Assembly (NCBI RefSeq): GCF_030551255.1
Contig: NZ_CP130630.1
Span: 8,927,001 to 8,991,000, forward strand
Source: Streptomyces sp. NL15-2K
GTDB lineage: Bacteria; Actinomycetota; Actinomycetes; Streptomycetales; Streptomycetaceae
Reading direction: 5' to 3'
DNA length: 64,000 nt
In this document: positions 33,273-41,006 of the stretch, one piece after another
Position numbering within the stretch: the first letter of the stretch is position 1
How the letters are laid out: every line of letters begins with the position of its first letter
Notes under the pieces: generated by a model
Told to the model about the DNA's origin: nothing
Database searches by the model: none
Seen by the model: only the letters and a program-made list of their open reading frames with translations
Made by a program: the position numbers and the translations under genes

Positions 33273-36200
33273 CTACTCGACGCTCTCCACGGGCAGCGGC
33301 GTCAGCGCGACGGCCAGCGGATAGGCGCCGGTCGTCAGGGGCGCCCGGGTGGTGCCCGAGGCCGTGTCGACCGGTACCAGGACGTTCCCGTCGGCCGTCG
33401 TGACGTACGCCGTACGGCCGTTCCAGTCCAGGCTCACGTCGAAGGCCGACCTGCCGACCTCGACGCTTGTCCCGGGGGCGCCGGTGACCGTGTCGACGGG
33501 GGTGACCGCGCTGCCGGTGCTGGGGCTGACCCACAGGGTGCGGCCGTCCGGAGAGAGAGCCAGGCCGTAGGCCTGGCCGGTGACCAGGAACGTCGCCTCG
33601 GTGTCGTTCGTGGCGGTGTCGATGGGGGTGACGGTCGAGCCGCCGGAGTTGGACACGTAGACCGTCTTCCCGTCGGGCGCGGCCACGACGTTGAAGGGGC
33701 GAGGGCCCACGGCGACGGCGGTTTCGGCCTTCCCGGTGGAGAGGTCGACCGGGGTGACGGTGTTGTCGTGGATGTCGGCCACGTACAGCGTCCGGCCGTC
33801 GGGTGTGATCGCCATGTTCTCCGGCCCGGAGCCGACCGGGACGGGGGCGCCCGCTGTCAGCGTGGTGGTGTCGAGGGGCTGGACGGTACCGTCCGTGTAG
33901 TTGGCGACCCAGAGTGTGCCGCCGTCGGGCGTGAGCGCGAGGCCGGCCGGGACGCGGCCGACGGCGACCGTGGCGGTGACGGTGTTCTCGGCGACGTCGA
34001 TGACGCTGACGGTGTTCGAGCCCTGGTTGGCGGCGTAGGCGGTACGGCCGTCGGCACTGACGACCACCTCGCCGGGGTTGTCGCCGACGGCGATGTCGGT
34101 GCTCTTGCCGGAGCCGAGGTCGATGGAACTGACCGACGCCCCGCTGAAGTTGGCGGTGAGGGCCTTGAACGTGCCTGTTCCCTGGCTCACTTGTACCGGA
34201 ATCGCGCGGTCGAGGACGCCGTCGCCCGACACCACCACGGAGTGGACGCCCGGGGTGGCCGCGGTCAGGGTGACGGAGGCCGAGGCGCTGCCCCCGGCCG
34301 GCACGGTCACCGTCCCCTCGGCGGGCGAGGCGGTGACACCCTCGGGCACGTCGAGCTTCCAGGTGACGCTCTTCGCCGCAGTGGACCGCTTGTCGGACAG
34401 GGCAAGGGTCACCGTCTGTGAGGCGCCGGGTTTCAAGGAGAGGGAGGCGGGAGCGAAGGCGGCGTCGACGCCGGGGTCGGGGGCGTTGTCCAGCATCGTC
34501 GTATAGAGGAACTGGTCCATGACACCCGGCGAGACCTGCTCCGGGATGGCGTCCAGTGCCTTGCGCTGCGCCCTGAGCCTGTTCCAGTACGTGGTGACGG
34601 CGTCTGTGTCGCCCCGCTTGTTGGCGAGCAGCAGGTCCACGGCGGTCTCGCCCGCGGTGCCGTAGCGGCCGAGCTTGTCGAGCCAGGCGGAGGTTTCCTC
34701 CAGGAAGCCGGGGTTGTCGAGGCGGGCGCGCAACTCGGCGGGCGTGGCGGCCATCTCGGCGAAGTAGGACGTCAGACGCTCGGCCGCGCGGTCGAGTCCG
34801 CTGTCCTGCTCGTAGGCGGTACGGAAGTCGGCGATGAGCCGGGTGAGGGTGGGGGACTCGGTCGCGTCGAGCTGGGACGAGTAGTTGTTCTCGGCGAAGA
34901 CCCGCAGCCATTTCTCGCTGTCGGGCCCGGCGAGATCGCGGACCGAGGCGAGGAAGGCGGCCCGGGGATCGTAGGCGTCCGGGTTCCACAGATAGGCGGC
35001 CGAGGTGAACAGGGCGATCCGGCTGGCCTCGCCCTGGACCATCGGGTTGGCGGTCACACCGGTCGCGGCGCTCGCCACACCGGGCTCGCGACCCGTGTAG
35101 GGGCCGAGCAGCAGACGGCTGGTGACGTAGTCGTTGACCGGGTAGTTGTCCCAGACCAGGATCGGGTGGCCGTACACCTCGCGCGCCCGCGCGACCTGGT
35201 CGGCGGTGATGGTCGGCGCGATCACGCCGACGCCGGTCCACTCCACGACCACGGACGGGTCCAGCTTCTCGCGCAGTGCCTTCTTGTAGGGGGAGTCGGC
35301 GAGGTCGGAGTACTCGGTCGGGACCATCTCCAAGGGGCGCAGGTCGGCGTGCCCGGCGGTGAAGTCCTGCCAGACCCGGTTGAGCAGATGGGCCTGCGCG
35401 GCACCGGCCGCCCCGCCCCCGCTCCCGAACTCCTTCTCGTCCTCGGCGCAGTTCCACTTGGTGTAGCTGATGTCGTCCAGCGGGATCGCGAAGGAACGGA
35501 CGCCGATGGCGTACAGCGAGTCGAACTTCCGGGTGAGGGCCGCGATGTCGGCCTCGGAGGAGTAGCAGACGGACAGCCCGGGGGAGAGGGCGTAGGTGAA
35601 ACGGACGTGGTTGGCGTCGGCCCGGTCGACCAGTTCCTTCATCCGGTCCAAGGCGGCCGGCGGGTACGGGTCGCGCCAGCGGGCGCGCAGATACTCGTCG
35701 TCCTTGGGCGAGTAGACGTAGACGTTCTGCTTCGTACGGCCGTAGAAGTCGAGTTGACCGAGCCGCTCGGCGTGCGTCCAGGGTGTGCCGTAGAAGCCCT
35801 CGACGACTCCGCGCAGCGCGGCCGTAGGCCAGTCGCGGACGGTGACTTCGGGCAACCGGTCGCCAGTGGTGACCAGTTGGCGCAGGGTCTGGGCGGCGTA
35901 GAAGGTGCCGGTGGTGTCGACGCCGGAGAGGGCGAGGAGGGACCGGCCGTCCTTACGGCCGGACGCCAGGACGTAACCGCCGGAGGTGAGGCCGTCGGGG
36001 GACGAGGCGGCGAGTTGCTTCAGCGCCTTCCCAGTGGCGCTGTTCTCGTCCGGCCCTCCGAGGTAGACGGTCAGGCCTGCGGCGGGAGGTTTTTCACCGG
36101 CGTCGACCGTGGTGATCCGGTCGGCTCCGGCGTCCCGCAGGACGGCCTCCACGACACGGCGGGCGGAGGGGTCGGTGCCGGGGCCGACGACTTCTACGAC

Positions 36201-36371
36201 CCGGTCGGGGATGGTGAGTTGGCCGGGTTTCGTGTGCATGGTCTGGGGTGTCGGCCAGACCTGGGGTGCGGCTGGGGGTGGTTCCGCCGACGCGTGTGCG
36301 GAGGGGAGGGTGAGACCCACGGCCAGCAGGAGGGCCGTGGCCGTACGTCTGAAGCGAGGGGGTGGAAGCAC
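33273..36371 (-). CDS. Secreted GH84 beta-N-acetylglucosaminidase fused to a beta-propeller
   Basis: The GTG at 36369-36371 follows GGAGGAG and opens a Sec signal peptide (RTATALLLAVGLTLPSAHASA), giving 1032 residues. An N-terminal GH20b-like domain (to about 170) leads into the GH84 barrel with GVVEGFYGTPW and the catalytic Asp pair 299-300 (IPLDDISY). A helical domain follows, then an immunoglobulin-like NEW3 domain (about 635-725). Last come seven or so YVTN beta-propeller repeats, seen as AYAANQGSNTVSVIDV and similar, through to the end. It would release beta-linked GlcNAc from glycans outside the cell. A motif lies about 32 bases upstream. Confidence 0.92.
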   Translation of the reverse strand: MLPPPRFRRTATALLLAVGLTLPSAHASAEPPPAAPQVWPTPQTMHTKPGQLTIPDRVVEVVGPGTDPSARRVVEAVLRDAGADRITTVDAGEKPPAAGLTVYLGGPDENSATGKALKQLAASSPDGLTSGGYVLASGRKDGRSLLALSGVDTTGTFYAAQTLRQLVTTGDRLPEVTVRDWPTAALRGVVEGFYGTPWTHAERLGQLDFYGRTKQNVYVYSPKDDEYLRARWRDPYPPAALDRMKELVDRADANHVRFTYALSPGLSVCYSSEADIAALTRKFDSLYAIGVRSFAIPLDDISYTKWNCAEDEKEFGSGGGAAGAAQAHLLNRVWQDFTAGHADLRPLEMVPTEYSDLADSPYKKALREKLDPSVVVEWTGVGVIAPTITADQVARAREVYGHPILVWDNYPVNDYVTSRLLLGPYTGREPGVASAATGVTANPMVQGEASRIALFTSAAYLWNPDAYDPRAAFLASVRDLAGPDSEKWLRVFAENNYSSQLDATESPTLTRLIADFRTAYEQDSGLDRAAERLTSYFAEMAATPAELRARLDNPGFLEETSAWLDKLGRYGTAGETAVDLLLANKRGDTDAVTTYWNRLRAQRKALDAIPEQVSPGVMDQFLYTTMLDNAPDPGVDAAFAPASLSLKPGASQTVTLALSDKRSTAAKSVTWKLDVPEGVTASPAEGTVTVPAGGSASASVTLTAATPGVHSVVVSGDGVLDRAIPVQVSQGTGTFKALTANFSGASVSSIDLGSGKSTDIAVGDNPGEVVVSADGRTAYAANQGSNTVSVIDVAENTVTATVAVGRVPAGLALTPDGGTLWVANYTDGTVQPLDTTTLTAGAPVPVGSGPENMAITPDGRTLYVADIHDNTVTPVDLSTGKAETAVAVGPRPFNVVAAPDGKTVYVSNSGGSTVTPIDTATNDTEATFLVTGQAYGLALSPDGRTLWVSPSTGSAVTPVDTVTGAPGTSVEVGRSAFDVSLDWNGRTAYVTTADGNVLVPVDTASGTTRAPLTTGAYPLAVALTPLPVESVE

Positions 36372-36402
36372 GGGGTTCTCCTCCGGAGGCCGAGGCGAAG
36401 TG

Positions 36403-36418
36403 GGTGAATGCATCCACC
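36403..36418. promoter_or_regulatory. Operator-like motif upstream of GH84 (proximal)
   Basis: GGTGAATGCATCCACC is a near-perfect palindrome (one mismatch) starting 32 bases upstream of the GH84 GTG start. It shares the GGTGGAT/ATTCACC pattern with the other sites. Confidence 0.55.
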
Positions 36419-36435
36419 GAGTGATGGTAGGGGTG

Positions 36436-36452
36436 TTGAATAGATCATTCAA
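36436..36452. promoter_or_regulatory. Operator-like motif upstream of GH84 (distal)
   Basis: TTGAAT and ATTCAA arms flank AGATC, and TGGTGG follows. Together with the proximal site it gives two palindromes 18 bases apart. Confidence 0.5.
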
Positions 36453-36517
36453 TGGTGGCCGGAGCGACGTACCGCCGTGGAGTTGCCGCGGCCGTCGAAA
36501 CGCTCAATGCCTGTGTT

Positions 36518-36946
36518 TCAGCCGTCGGTTCGCATGACGCGACGCCGGTCGGTGGATGCCGGTCGCCTGCGGCCGCCTGCCCAGAAGAACACCGAGACGA
36601 AGACGATGGCCAGGACGGCCGGCAGTACGAACCACAGGGTGCCCATGACCGCGAAAAACGCCGTCGCTGTCCCGGCGCCGATCGCGGCCGCGGTGAGACC
36701 TCCTCGTGCCCCGGGCAACCCCTCATACGCGTCGGCGAATTGTCGGCGCACCTCGTTTTCCGCCAGGCGTTCCACGTCACCGCGCGTCGCGATGAACTCA
36801 TTGGACGAATGCAAGCTCTCCCGCACGGCAGTGAACTCGATGTCCCACATGTAGCCGGTTTCATCCGGTGGATCCAGCGTTCGCCTCCGGCTGCGGCCGA
36901 ACAGAGCCGAGAGTCGGCTGTCCGCCATTCTTCGGGCTGCAGACAC
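36518..36946 (-). CDS. Small two-helix membrane protein of unknown function
   Basis: The GTG at 36944-36946 has GGGAGG upstream and gives 142 residues. A polar head (residues 1-80) has charged helix-like segments (RGDVERLAENEVRRQFADAY). Two adjacent membrane helices (about 84-125) and a basic tail follow. I recognise no family. It lies 17 bp after the GAF-like membrane protein gene on the same strand. The pair has visibly lower GC and less biased codons than its neighbours, which suggests acquisition from elsewhere. Confidence 0.65.
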   Translation of the reverse strand: MSAARRMADSRLSALFGRSRRRTLDPPDETGYMWDIEFTAVRESLHSSNEFIATRGDVERLAENEVRRQFADAYEGLPGARGGLTAAAIGAGTATAFFAVMGTLWFVLPAVLAIVFVSVFFWAGGRRRPASTDRRRVMRTDG

Positions 36947-36963
36947 GTGAGACCTCCCTGTTG

Positions 36964-37722
36964 TCAGTCGGCTCCGAGAGCAGCCGCGAGCAGGTCTGCA
37001 TACAGCAGGAGTTCGCGCACGTCCCGAGGAGTGAAGCCTGAACTCGGCGCGGCGGACGGCATTTTTCCATCCATTGCCAAGATGCCGATTACTGCCTTGT
37101 TCACCTTCACTTGGACCACGGCAACCCGCTCGTCGGGGACAGAAGGCGCCGTTCTGTTGAAGGGGGAAGCAGTGTTGCCTCGCACGAGGACCATCCCGTC
37201 CTTCGCGATCAACTCAAGTGCGGGATAGGCGGGTTCACCGCTGTCAACTTCTGGTATGGCCGACGCCGGCCACTGGGACACGAGTTTGAACAGGCGAGTA
37301 GTGGAGTCCCACGAGTAGAAGACTCCACGGGTTCCCTCAGCGATCTCCGACACCCCTACCGCGATCGACTGGTCCAGTCGCCCTCTGCGCACGTCCCGCT
37401 CCGCCGAGGGAAGCGTTCGGTCTGCGATGACAGCGGCCTGAGCGGCGTTCGGAGCCAGATTGGCGACCAGGTTCTCGTAGTTCATCTCCGCTTGAGTCGC
37501 CAACTGTTTCATTCTGTCGCGGTACGCCGACAGCCTGACTCGCTCACTGTTCCCGACGTACACGGCAATCGCGGAAGATGTGACGCCGGCTACGATCCAG
37601 TACCGCTGATTTTCCCCCTCTTTCCCTCCGAAGATGCTGGAGGTGAAGGCGAGCGCGGTGAAGAAAACGGCAGCCGCGCCGAGGGTGATGTTGATGACGC
37701 GGTCTTTTGTCTCTGGCGACAT
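36964..37722 (-). CDS. Membrane-anchored GAF-like protein of unknown function
   Basis: The 252-residue protein has two N-terminal membrane helices (about 10-30 and 41-56) separated by a short loop. Then come a helical linker and a C-terminal domain with alternating strands (GVFYSWDSTTRLFKLVSQ, ELIAKDGMVLVRGN, VAVVQVKVNKAVIGILAMD) that resembles a GAF sensor domain. No kinase, cyclase or other output domain follows. It may sense a small ligand and act through the 142-residue membrane partner encoded downstream. Function is unknown. Confidence 0.68.
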   Translation of the reverse strand: MSPETKDRVINITLGAAAVFFTALAFTSSIFGGKEGENQRYWIVAGVTSSAIAVYVGNSERVRLSAYRDRMKQLATQAEMNYENLVANLAPNAAQAAVIADRTLPSAERDVRRGRLDQSIAVGVSEIAEGTRGVFYSWDSTTRLFKLVSQWPASAIPEVDSGEPAYPALELIAKDGMVLVRGNTASPFNRTAPSVPDERVAVVQVKVNKAVIGILAMDGKMPSAAPSSGFTPRDVRELLLYADLLAAALGAD

Positions 37723-37846
37723 GCTCCCCCTGATGACCTGTGCGTCACGCGCTGCTCAGCCCCTGCTCATCGTGCCCAGAGCCTCCCACCCCATGCCGGG
37801 CAGGACAAGCTGGTCGGAGAAGCTCGCCGTCTGATGATCGCGGCCG

Positions 37847-39163
37847 TCACCACCCCGTCAACAACAGGTGGTTGAGCGACAACGCCAGCACCGCCTGCCC
37901 GACCAGCCACCCCCGCACCCCCGTCAGCCACGCACAAGCCGGCAGCAGCCACACCGCGAACGGCAGCCAGATCCGTTCCGTCTCCGCCTTGCTCATGCCG
38001 GACAGGTCGGCGACGAGCAGGGCCAGGAGAGCTGCCACCACGAGCACGGCGAGGCGGACGGCGGGGCGGGAGCGGCGGTGGGTGAGGTTGGTGGCGGTTC
38101 GGCGTAGGGCCGCCACCGTCGCCGGGCCCACGATGAGCACCGTGCACGCCAGGTTCGCCCAGACCCAGTAGCCGTACGGCCGGACCCCGCCCGCGCCCTG
38201 GTAGTAGCGGCGGACCAGCAGTCGGTACGCCTCCCACCAGTCGAAGCCGAGGGCGGTGAACGTGACGGGGACGACCAGGAAGCCGGCCAGGACGAAGGGG
38301 AGCGGGCGCCATCGGTTCGAGCCCAGGAGGAGGACGGCGGCCGCGATCACGGCGAACAGCGTCAGGCCGTACGAGAGGTACATGGTCAGGCCGAACAGCA
38401 GCCCGGACGCGAGGCCGGTCCACCCCGGCCGGCGTCCCGTCACCGCAAGCGCGAGGAACGCCACCGCCCACGCCGTGACCGCCGCGAAGTAGCCGTCGGC
38501 GGACGTGCCCACCCACACGGCGGCCGGAGCCAGGATCAGGAAGGGCGCGGCTCGGCGGGCGAGGGATTCGTCGGCCAGGATGCGTACGGTGATCAGCACC
38601 GCGACCGCGGCCGTCGTGCCGACGGTGATGCACCAGGCTCCGGCCCAGCCCCCGCCGCCCAGGCCGATCCGGTCGAGCAGGACGAACGTGAGCGTGGCCC
38701 CCGGGGGATGCCCGGCGACATGGGCCGGCCAGTTGTCCGGCGCGTCGATCAGGATGTGGCCGTTGAAGCCCCGGAGGGCCGCGGGGATGTCCTGGAACCG
38801 GTCGATGACCCGGAGGTATTCGTTCTTGGTCGTCAGCTGCTCGGCGACACCCCGGTGCCAGCCGTCGACCAGGGCCAGCGACCACGTCCAGGCCAGGCCG
38901 GCGCCCCAGGTGGCGAGGAGCAGCGCGCGCCAGGGCAGCCGGACGGCGAGGGAGGGACCGTACGCCACCATGGCGACCGCGACGGCGAGCGCGGCCGGGG
39001 TGCCGGGGCCGACGTGCGGGTGCCAGGTCGCCAGCAGTGGCGGCCAGCCGACGCGGAGCGTGCCGTACCGGTGCTGGATGGCGGTGCCGATGACGATGGC
39101 GGCCGTCACGAGGAGCGCGGCGGCCAGGGCCGCGTACAGGTCACGTCTCAGATCGCGGTTCAC
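37847..39163 (-). CDS. Polytopic membrane glycosyltransferase (GT-C fold)
   Basis: The 438-residue protein has about eleven membrane helices with an outward loop NGHILIDAPDNWPAHVAGHPPG after the first helices, and LSGMSKAETERIWLPFA near the C-terminus. The architecture fits polyprenyl-phosphate-sugar-dependent GT-C enzymes such as GT39/GT87 mannosyl- or arabinosyltransferases, which decorate proteins or cell-wall glycans on the outer face. I chose the GTG at 39161-39163; a TTG two codons earlier is also possible. Donor and acceptor cannot be told from sequence. Confidence 0.85.
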   Translation of the reverse strand: MNRDLRRDLYAALAAALLVTAAIVIGTAIQHRYGTLRVGWPPLLATWHPHVGPGTPAALAVAVAMVAYGPSLAVRLPWRALLLATWGAGLAWTWSLALVDGWHRGVAEQLTTKNEYLRVIDRFQDIPAALRGFNGHILIDAPDNWPAHVAGHPPGATLTFVLLDRIGLGGGGWAGAWCITVGTTAAVAVLITVRILADESLARRAAPFLILAPAAVWVGTSADGYFAAVTAWAVAFLALAVTGRRPGWTGLASGLLFGLTMYLSYGLTLFAVIAAAVLLLGSNRWRPLPFVLAGFLVVPVTFTALGFDWWEAYRLLVRRYYQGAGGVRPYGYWVWANLACTVLIVGPATVAALRRTATNLTHRRSRPAVRLAVLVVAALLALLVADLSGMSKAETERIWLPFAVWLLPACAWLTGVRGWLVGQAVLALSLNHLLLTGW

Positions 39164-39276
39164 GCGCAAACGCTAGGCCGCGGGGCCTCGCCCGGACGGC
39201 TGACAAGGGCGAACGTCAGAGTTTCGTCATGGTTCGCGGGCCCGCCTCGGGGGTGGTGCGGGCCTACGGTCGGGGC

Positions 39277-40506
39277 ATGGCACGCTCTCCCTTCTCGCCC
39301 GCGTTCTGGCGCAGCCCCCTGCGCGGCCCCTGGTTCACCTCCGTGCTCGGCGTCGTGCTGCTCGGCGGGATCACCGTGCTGTTCGTGACCGGGCTGCTGT
39401 CGTACGCGGCCTACAACCCGGACCTGTCGCCCGTGAACGACAAGACCCCGGACAAGGGGATCCTCGGGTTCTACCTCTTCTCCTGGCCGACCGACCCGCA
39501 CTGGCTGTACCGGCTGATCCAAGGCGTCCACGTCACCCTCGGGATCGTGCTGATCCCCGTCCTGCTGGCCAAGCTGTGGTCGGTCGTGCCGAAGCTGTTC
39601 ACGCTGCCGCCCGCGCGGTCGGTCGCGCACGCGCTGGAGCGGATCTTGCTGCTGCTTCTGGTCGGCGGAGCGCTGTTCGAGTTCGTCACCGGTGTGCTCA
39701 ACGTGCAGCTCGACTACATCTTCCCCGGCTCCTTCTATCCGCTGCACTTCTACGGCGCCTGGGTGTTCTTCGCCGCGTTCGTCGTGCACGCGGTGCTGAA
39801 GACGCCTGCGGCTCTGCACAATCTGCGTCGACTTCGTCAACCGGGTGAAGGAGAAAGCGAGTTGACAGCTCTGCGGCCCGCCGAGCCCACCGTGTCCCGG
39901 CGCGGTGCCCTCGGGCTGGTCGGCGGAGGCTCGCTGCTGCTTTTCGTCACCACGGTCGGGCAGAACTTCGACGGGGCGCTGCGCAGGACCGCCCTCCTCG
40001 CACCGCACGGCGGCGCCGATCCGGGTACGGGGCCGTCCGGGTTCCAGGTCAACAAGACGGCCGCGTACGCGGGGATCAGGGAGGCGGAGACGAGCGAGGA
40101 GGCCTGGCGGCTGGTCGTCGTGGGGCGCACCGGAACCGTTCGGCTCAGCCGGGCCGATCTGCTTCAACTACCGTTGCACAGCGCCGCGTTGCCCATCGCG
40201 TGCGTGGAGGGCTGGTCGACCTCCGACCAGTGGTGGCGCGGCGTACGGCTGCGGGATCTCGCCGCGCTCGTCGGGTACGACGATCCGCCCGACGTCTTCG
40301 TCGAGTCGCTGCAACGGCGTGGCGCTTTCCGGCGGGCCGCCCTGCGCGCCAACCAGGTCGCCGACCCGCGCTCCCTGCTCGCCCTGTTCGTCAACGGCGA
40401 GGACCTGACCCCTGATCACGGGCACCCGGCGCGGATCATCGTGCCGGCCGCACCCGGTGTGCTCAACACCAAGTGGGTGGCCCGGATGACTTTCGGAAAG
40501 CTGTGA
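39277..40506 (+). CDS. Molybdopterin-dependent oxidoreductase with cytochrome b-like membrane anchor
   Basis: The 409-residue protein has four membrane helices in its first 190 residues with histidines in positions typical of di-heme cytochrome b anchors (IQGVHVTLG, FVVHAVLKTP). A sulfite-oxidase/MsrP-like molybdopterin domain follows, starting with a twin-arginine-like SRRGALGLVGG segment. The molybdenum-ligand Cys lies in LPIACVEGWST. In MsrP/YedY the equivalent domain reduces oxidised methionine or similar substrates using membrane electrons; the fusion here supplies its own anchor. The ATG at 39277 begins MARSPFSP. Confidence 0.9.
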   Translation: MARSPFSPAFWRSPLRGPWFTSVLGVVLLGGITVLFVTGLLSYAAYNPDLSPVNDKTPDKGILGFYLFSWPTDPHWLYRLIQGVHVTLGIVLIPVLLAKLWSVVPKLFTLPPARSVAHALERILLLLLVGGALFEFVTGVLNVQLDYIFPGSFYPLHFYGAWVFFAAFVVHAVLKTPAALHNLRRLRQPGEGESELTALRPAEPTVSRRGALGLVGGGSLLLFVTTVGQNFDGALRRTALLAPHGGADPGTGPSGFQVNKTAAYAGIREAETSEEAWRLVVVGRTGTVRLSRADLLQLPLHSAALPIACVEGWSTSDQWWRGVRLRDLAALVGYDDPPDVFVESLQRRGAFRRAALRANQVADPRSLLALFVNGEDLTPDHGHPARIIVPAAPGVLNTKWVARMTFGKL

Positions 40507-40550
40507 GGAGACCTGTGAAGAGACCTGTGAGGAGACCTGTGAGGAGACCT
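40503..40550 (+). repeat. 12-bp tandem repeats carrying ribosome-binding sites and GTG codons
   Basis: The unit GTGAGGAGACCT occurs four times (one copy has AAG for AGG), just across the stop of the molybdopterin gene. Every unit has both an AGGAGA ribosome-binding sequence and an in-frame GTG, so the downstream membrane-protein gene has several equivalent starts. Confidence 0.93.
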
Positions 40551-40553
40551 GTG

Positions 40554-41006
40554 ATGCGAGTCAGGATCCCTCTCGGCAGTCCCCTCCAACTGCTCCTGCT
40601 CGTCTGCTCGTTCGCCCTCGCCGCGTACGCGGGCGTCCGGCTGCTGGAGGGGGACTGGTTCGGGGTCACGCTGTGGTTCGTGGGAGCCGCCCTGCTCCAC
40701 GACCTGGTGCTGCTGCCGGTGTACGGCACGCTCGACCGTGGCCTGGTCAGGGCGGCGGGCCCTCGCCACGAGGGGGTCGCGTACGTCCGTGTGCCCGCCG
40801 CCCTCTCCGGGCTGCTCCTGCTCGTGTGGTTTCCGCTGATCAGCGGGCGGGTGGCGGGGCGCTACGCCGGTGTCACCGGTATGTCCACGGACGGTTATCT
40901 CGCCCGTTGGCTGCTGCTGACGGCCGCGCTGTTCGGCGGTTCGGCGCTGCTGTTCGTGCTGCGGCTGCGCAGGGCGACGAAGCAACGCCCGCCGGCCGCC
41001 CACTGA
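40554..41006 (+). CDS. Small four-helix membrane protein
   Basis: From the ATG at 40554 the protein has 150 residues and about four membrane helices (LQLLLLVCSFALAAYAG, LWFVGAALLHDLVLLPVYG, ALSGLLLLVWFPLI, LLLTAALFGGSALLFVL). GTG codons from 40503 on would add up to 17 Arg/Pro-rich residues. It probably accompanies the molybdopterin oxidoreductase, from which it is separated only by the repeats. I do not recognise a functional motif. Its last 112 bp overlap the convergent methyltransferase gene. Confidence 0.75.
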   Translation: MRVRIPLGSPLQLLLLVCSFALAAYAGVRLLEGDWFGVTLWFVGAALLHDLVLLPVYGTLDRGLVRAAGPRHEGVAYVRVPAALSGLLLLVWFPLISGRVAGRYAGVTGMSTDGYLARWLLLTAALFGGSALLFVLRLRRATKQRPPAAH

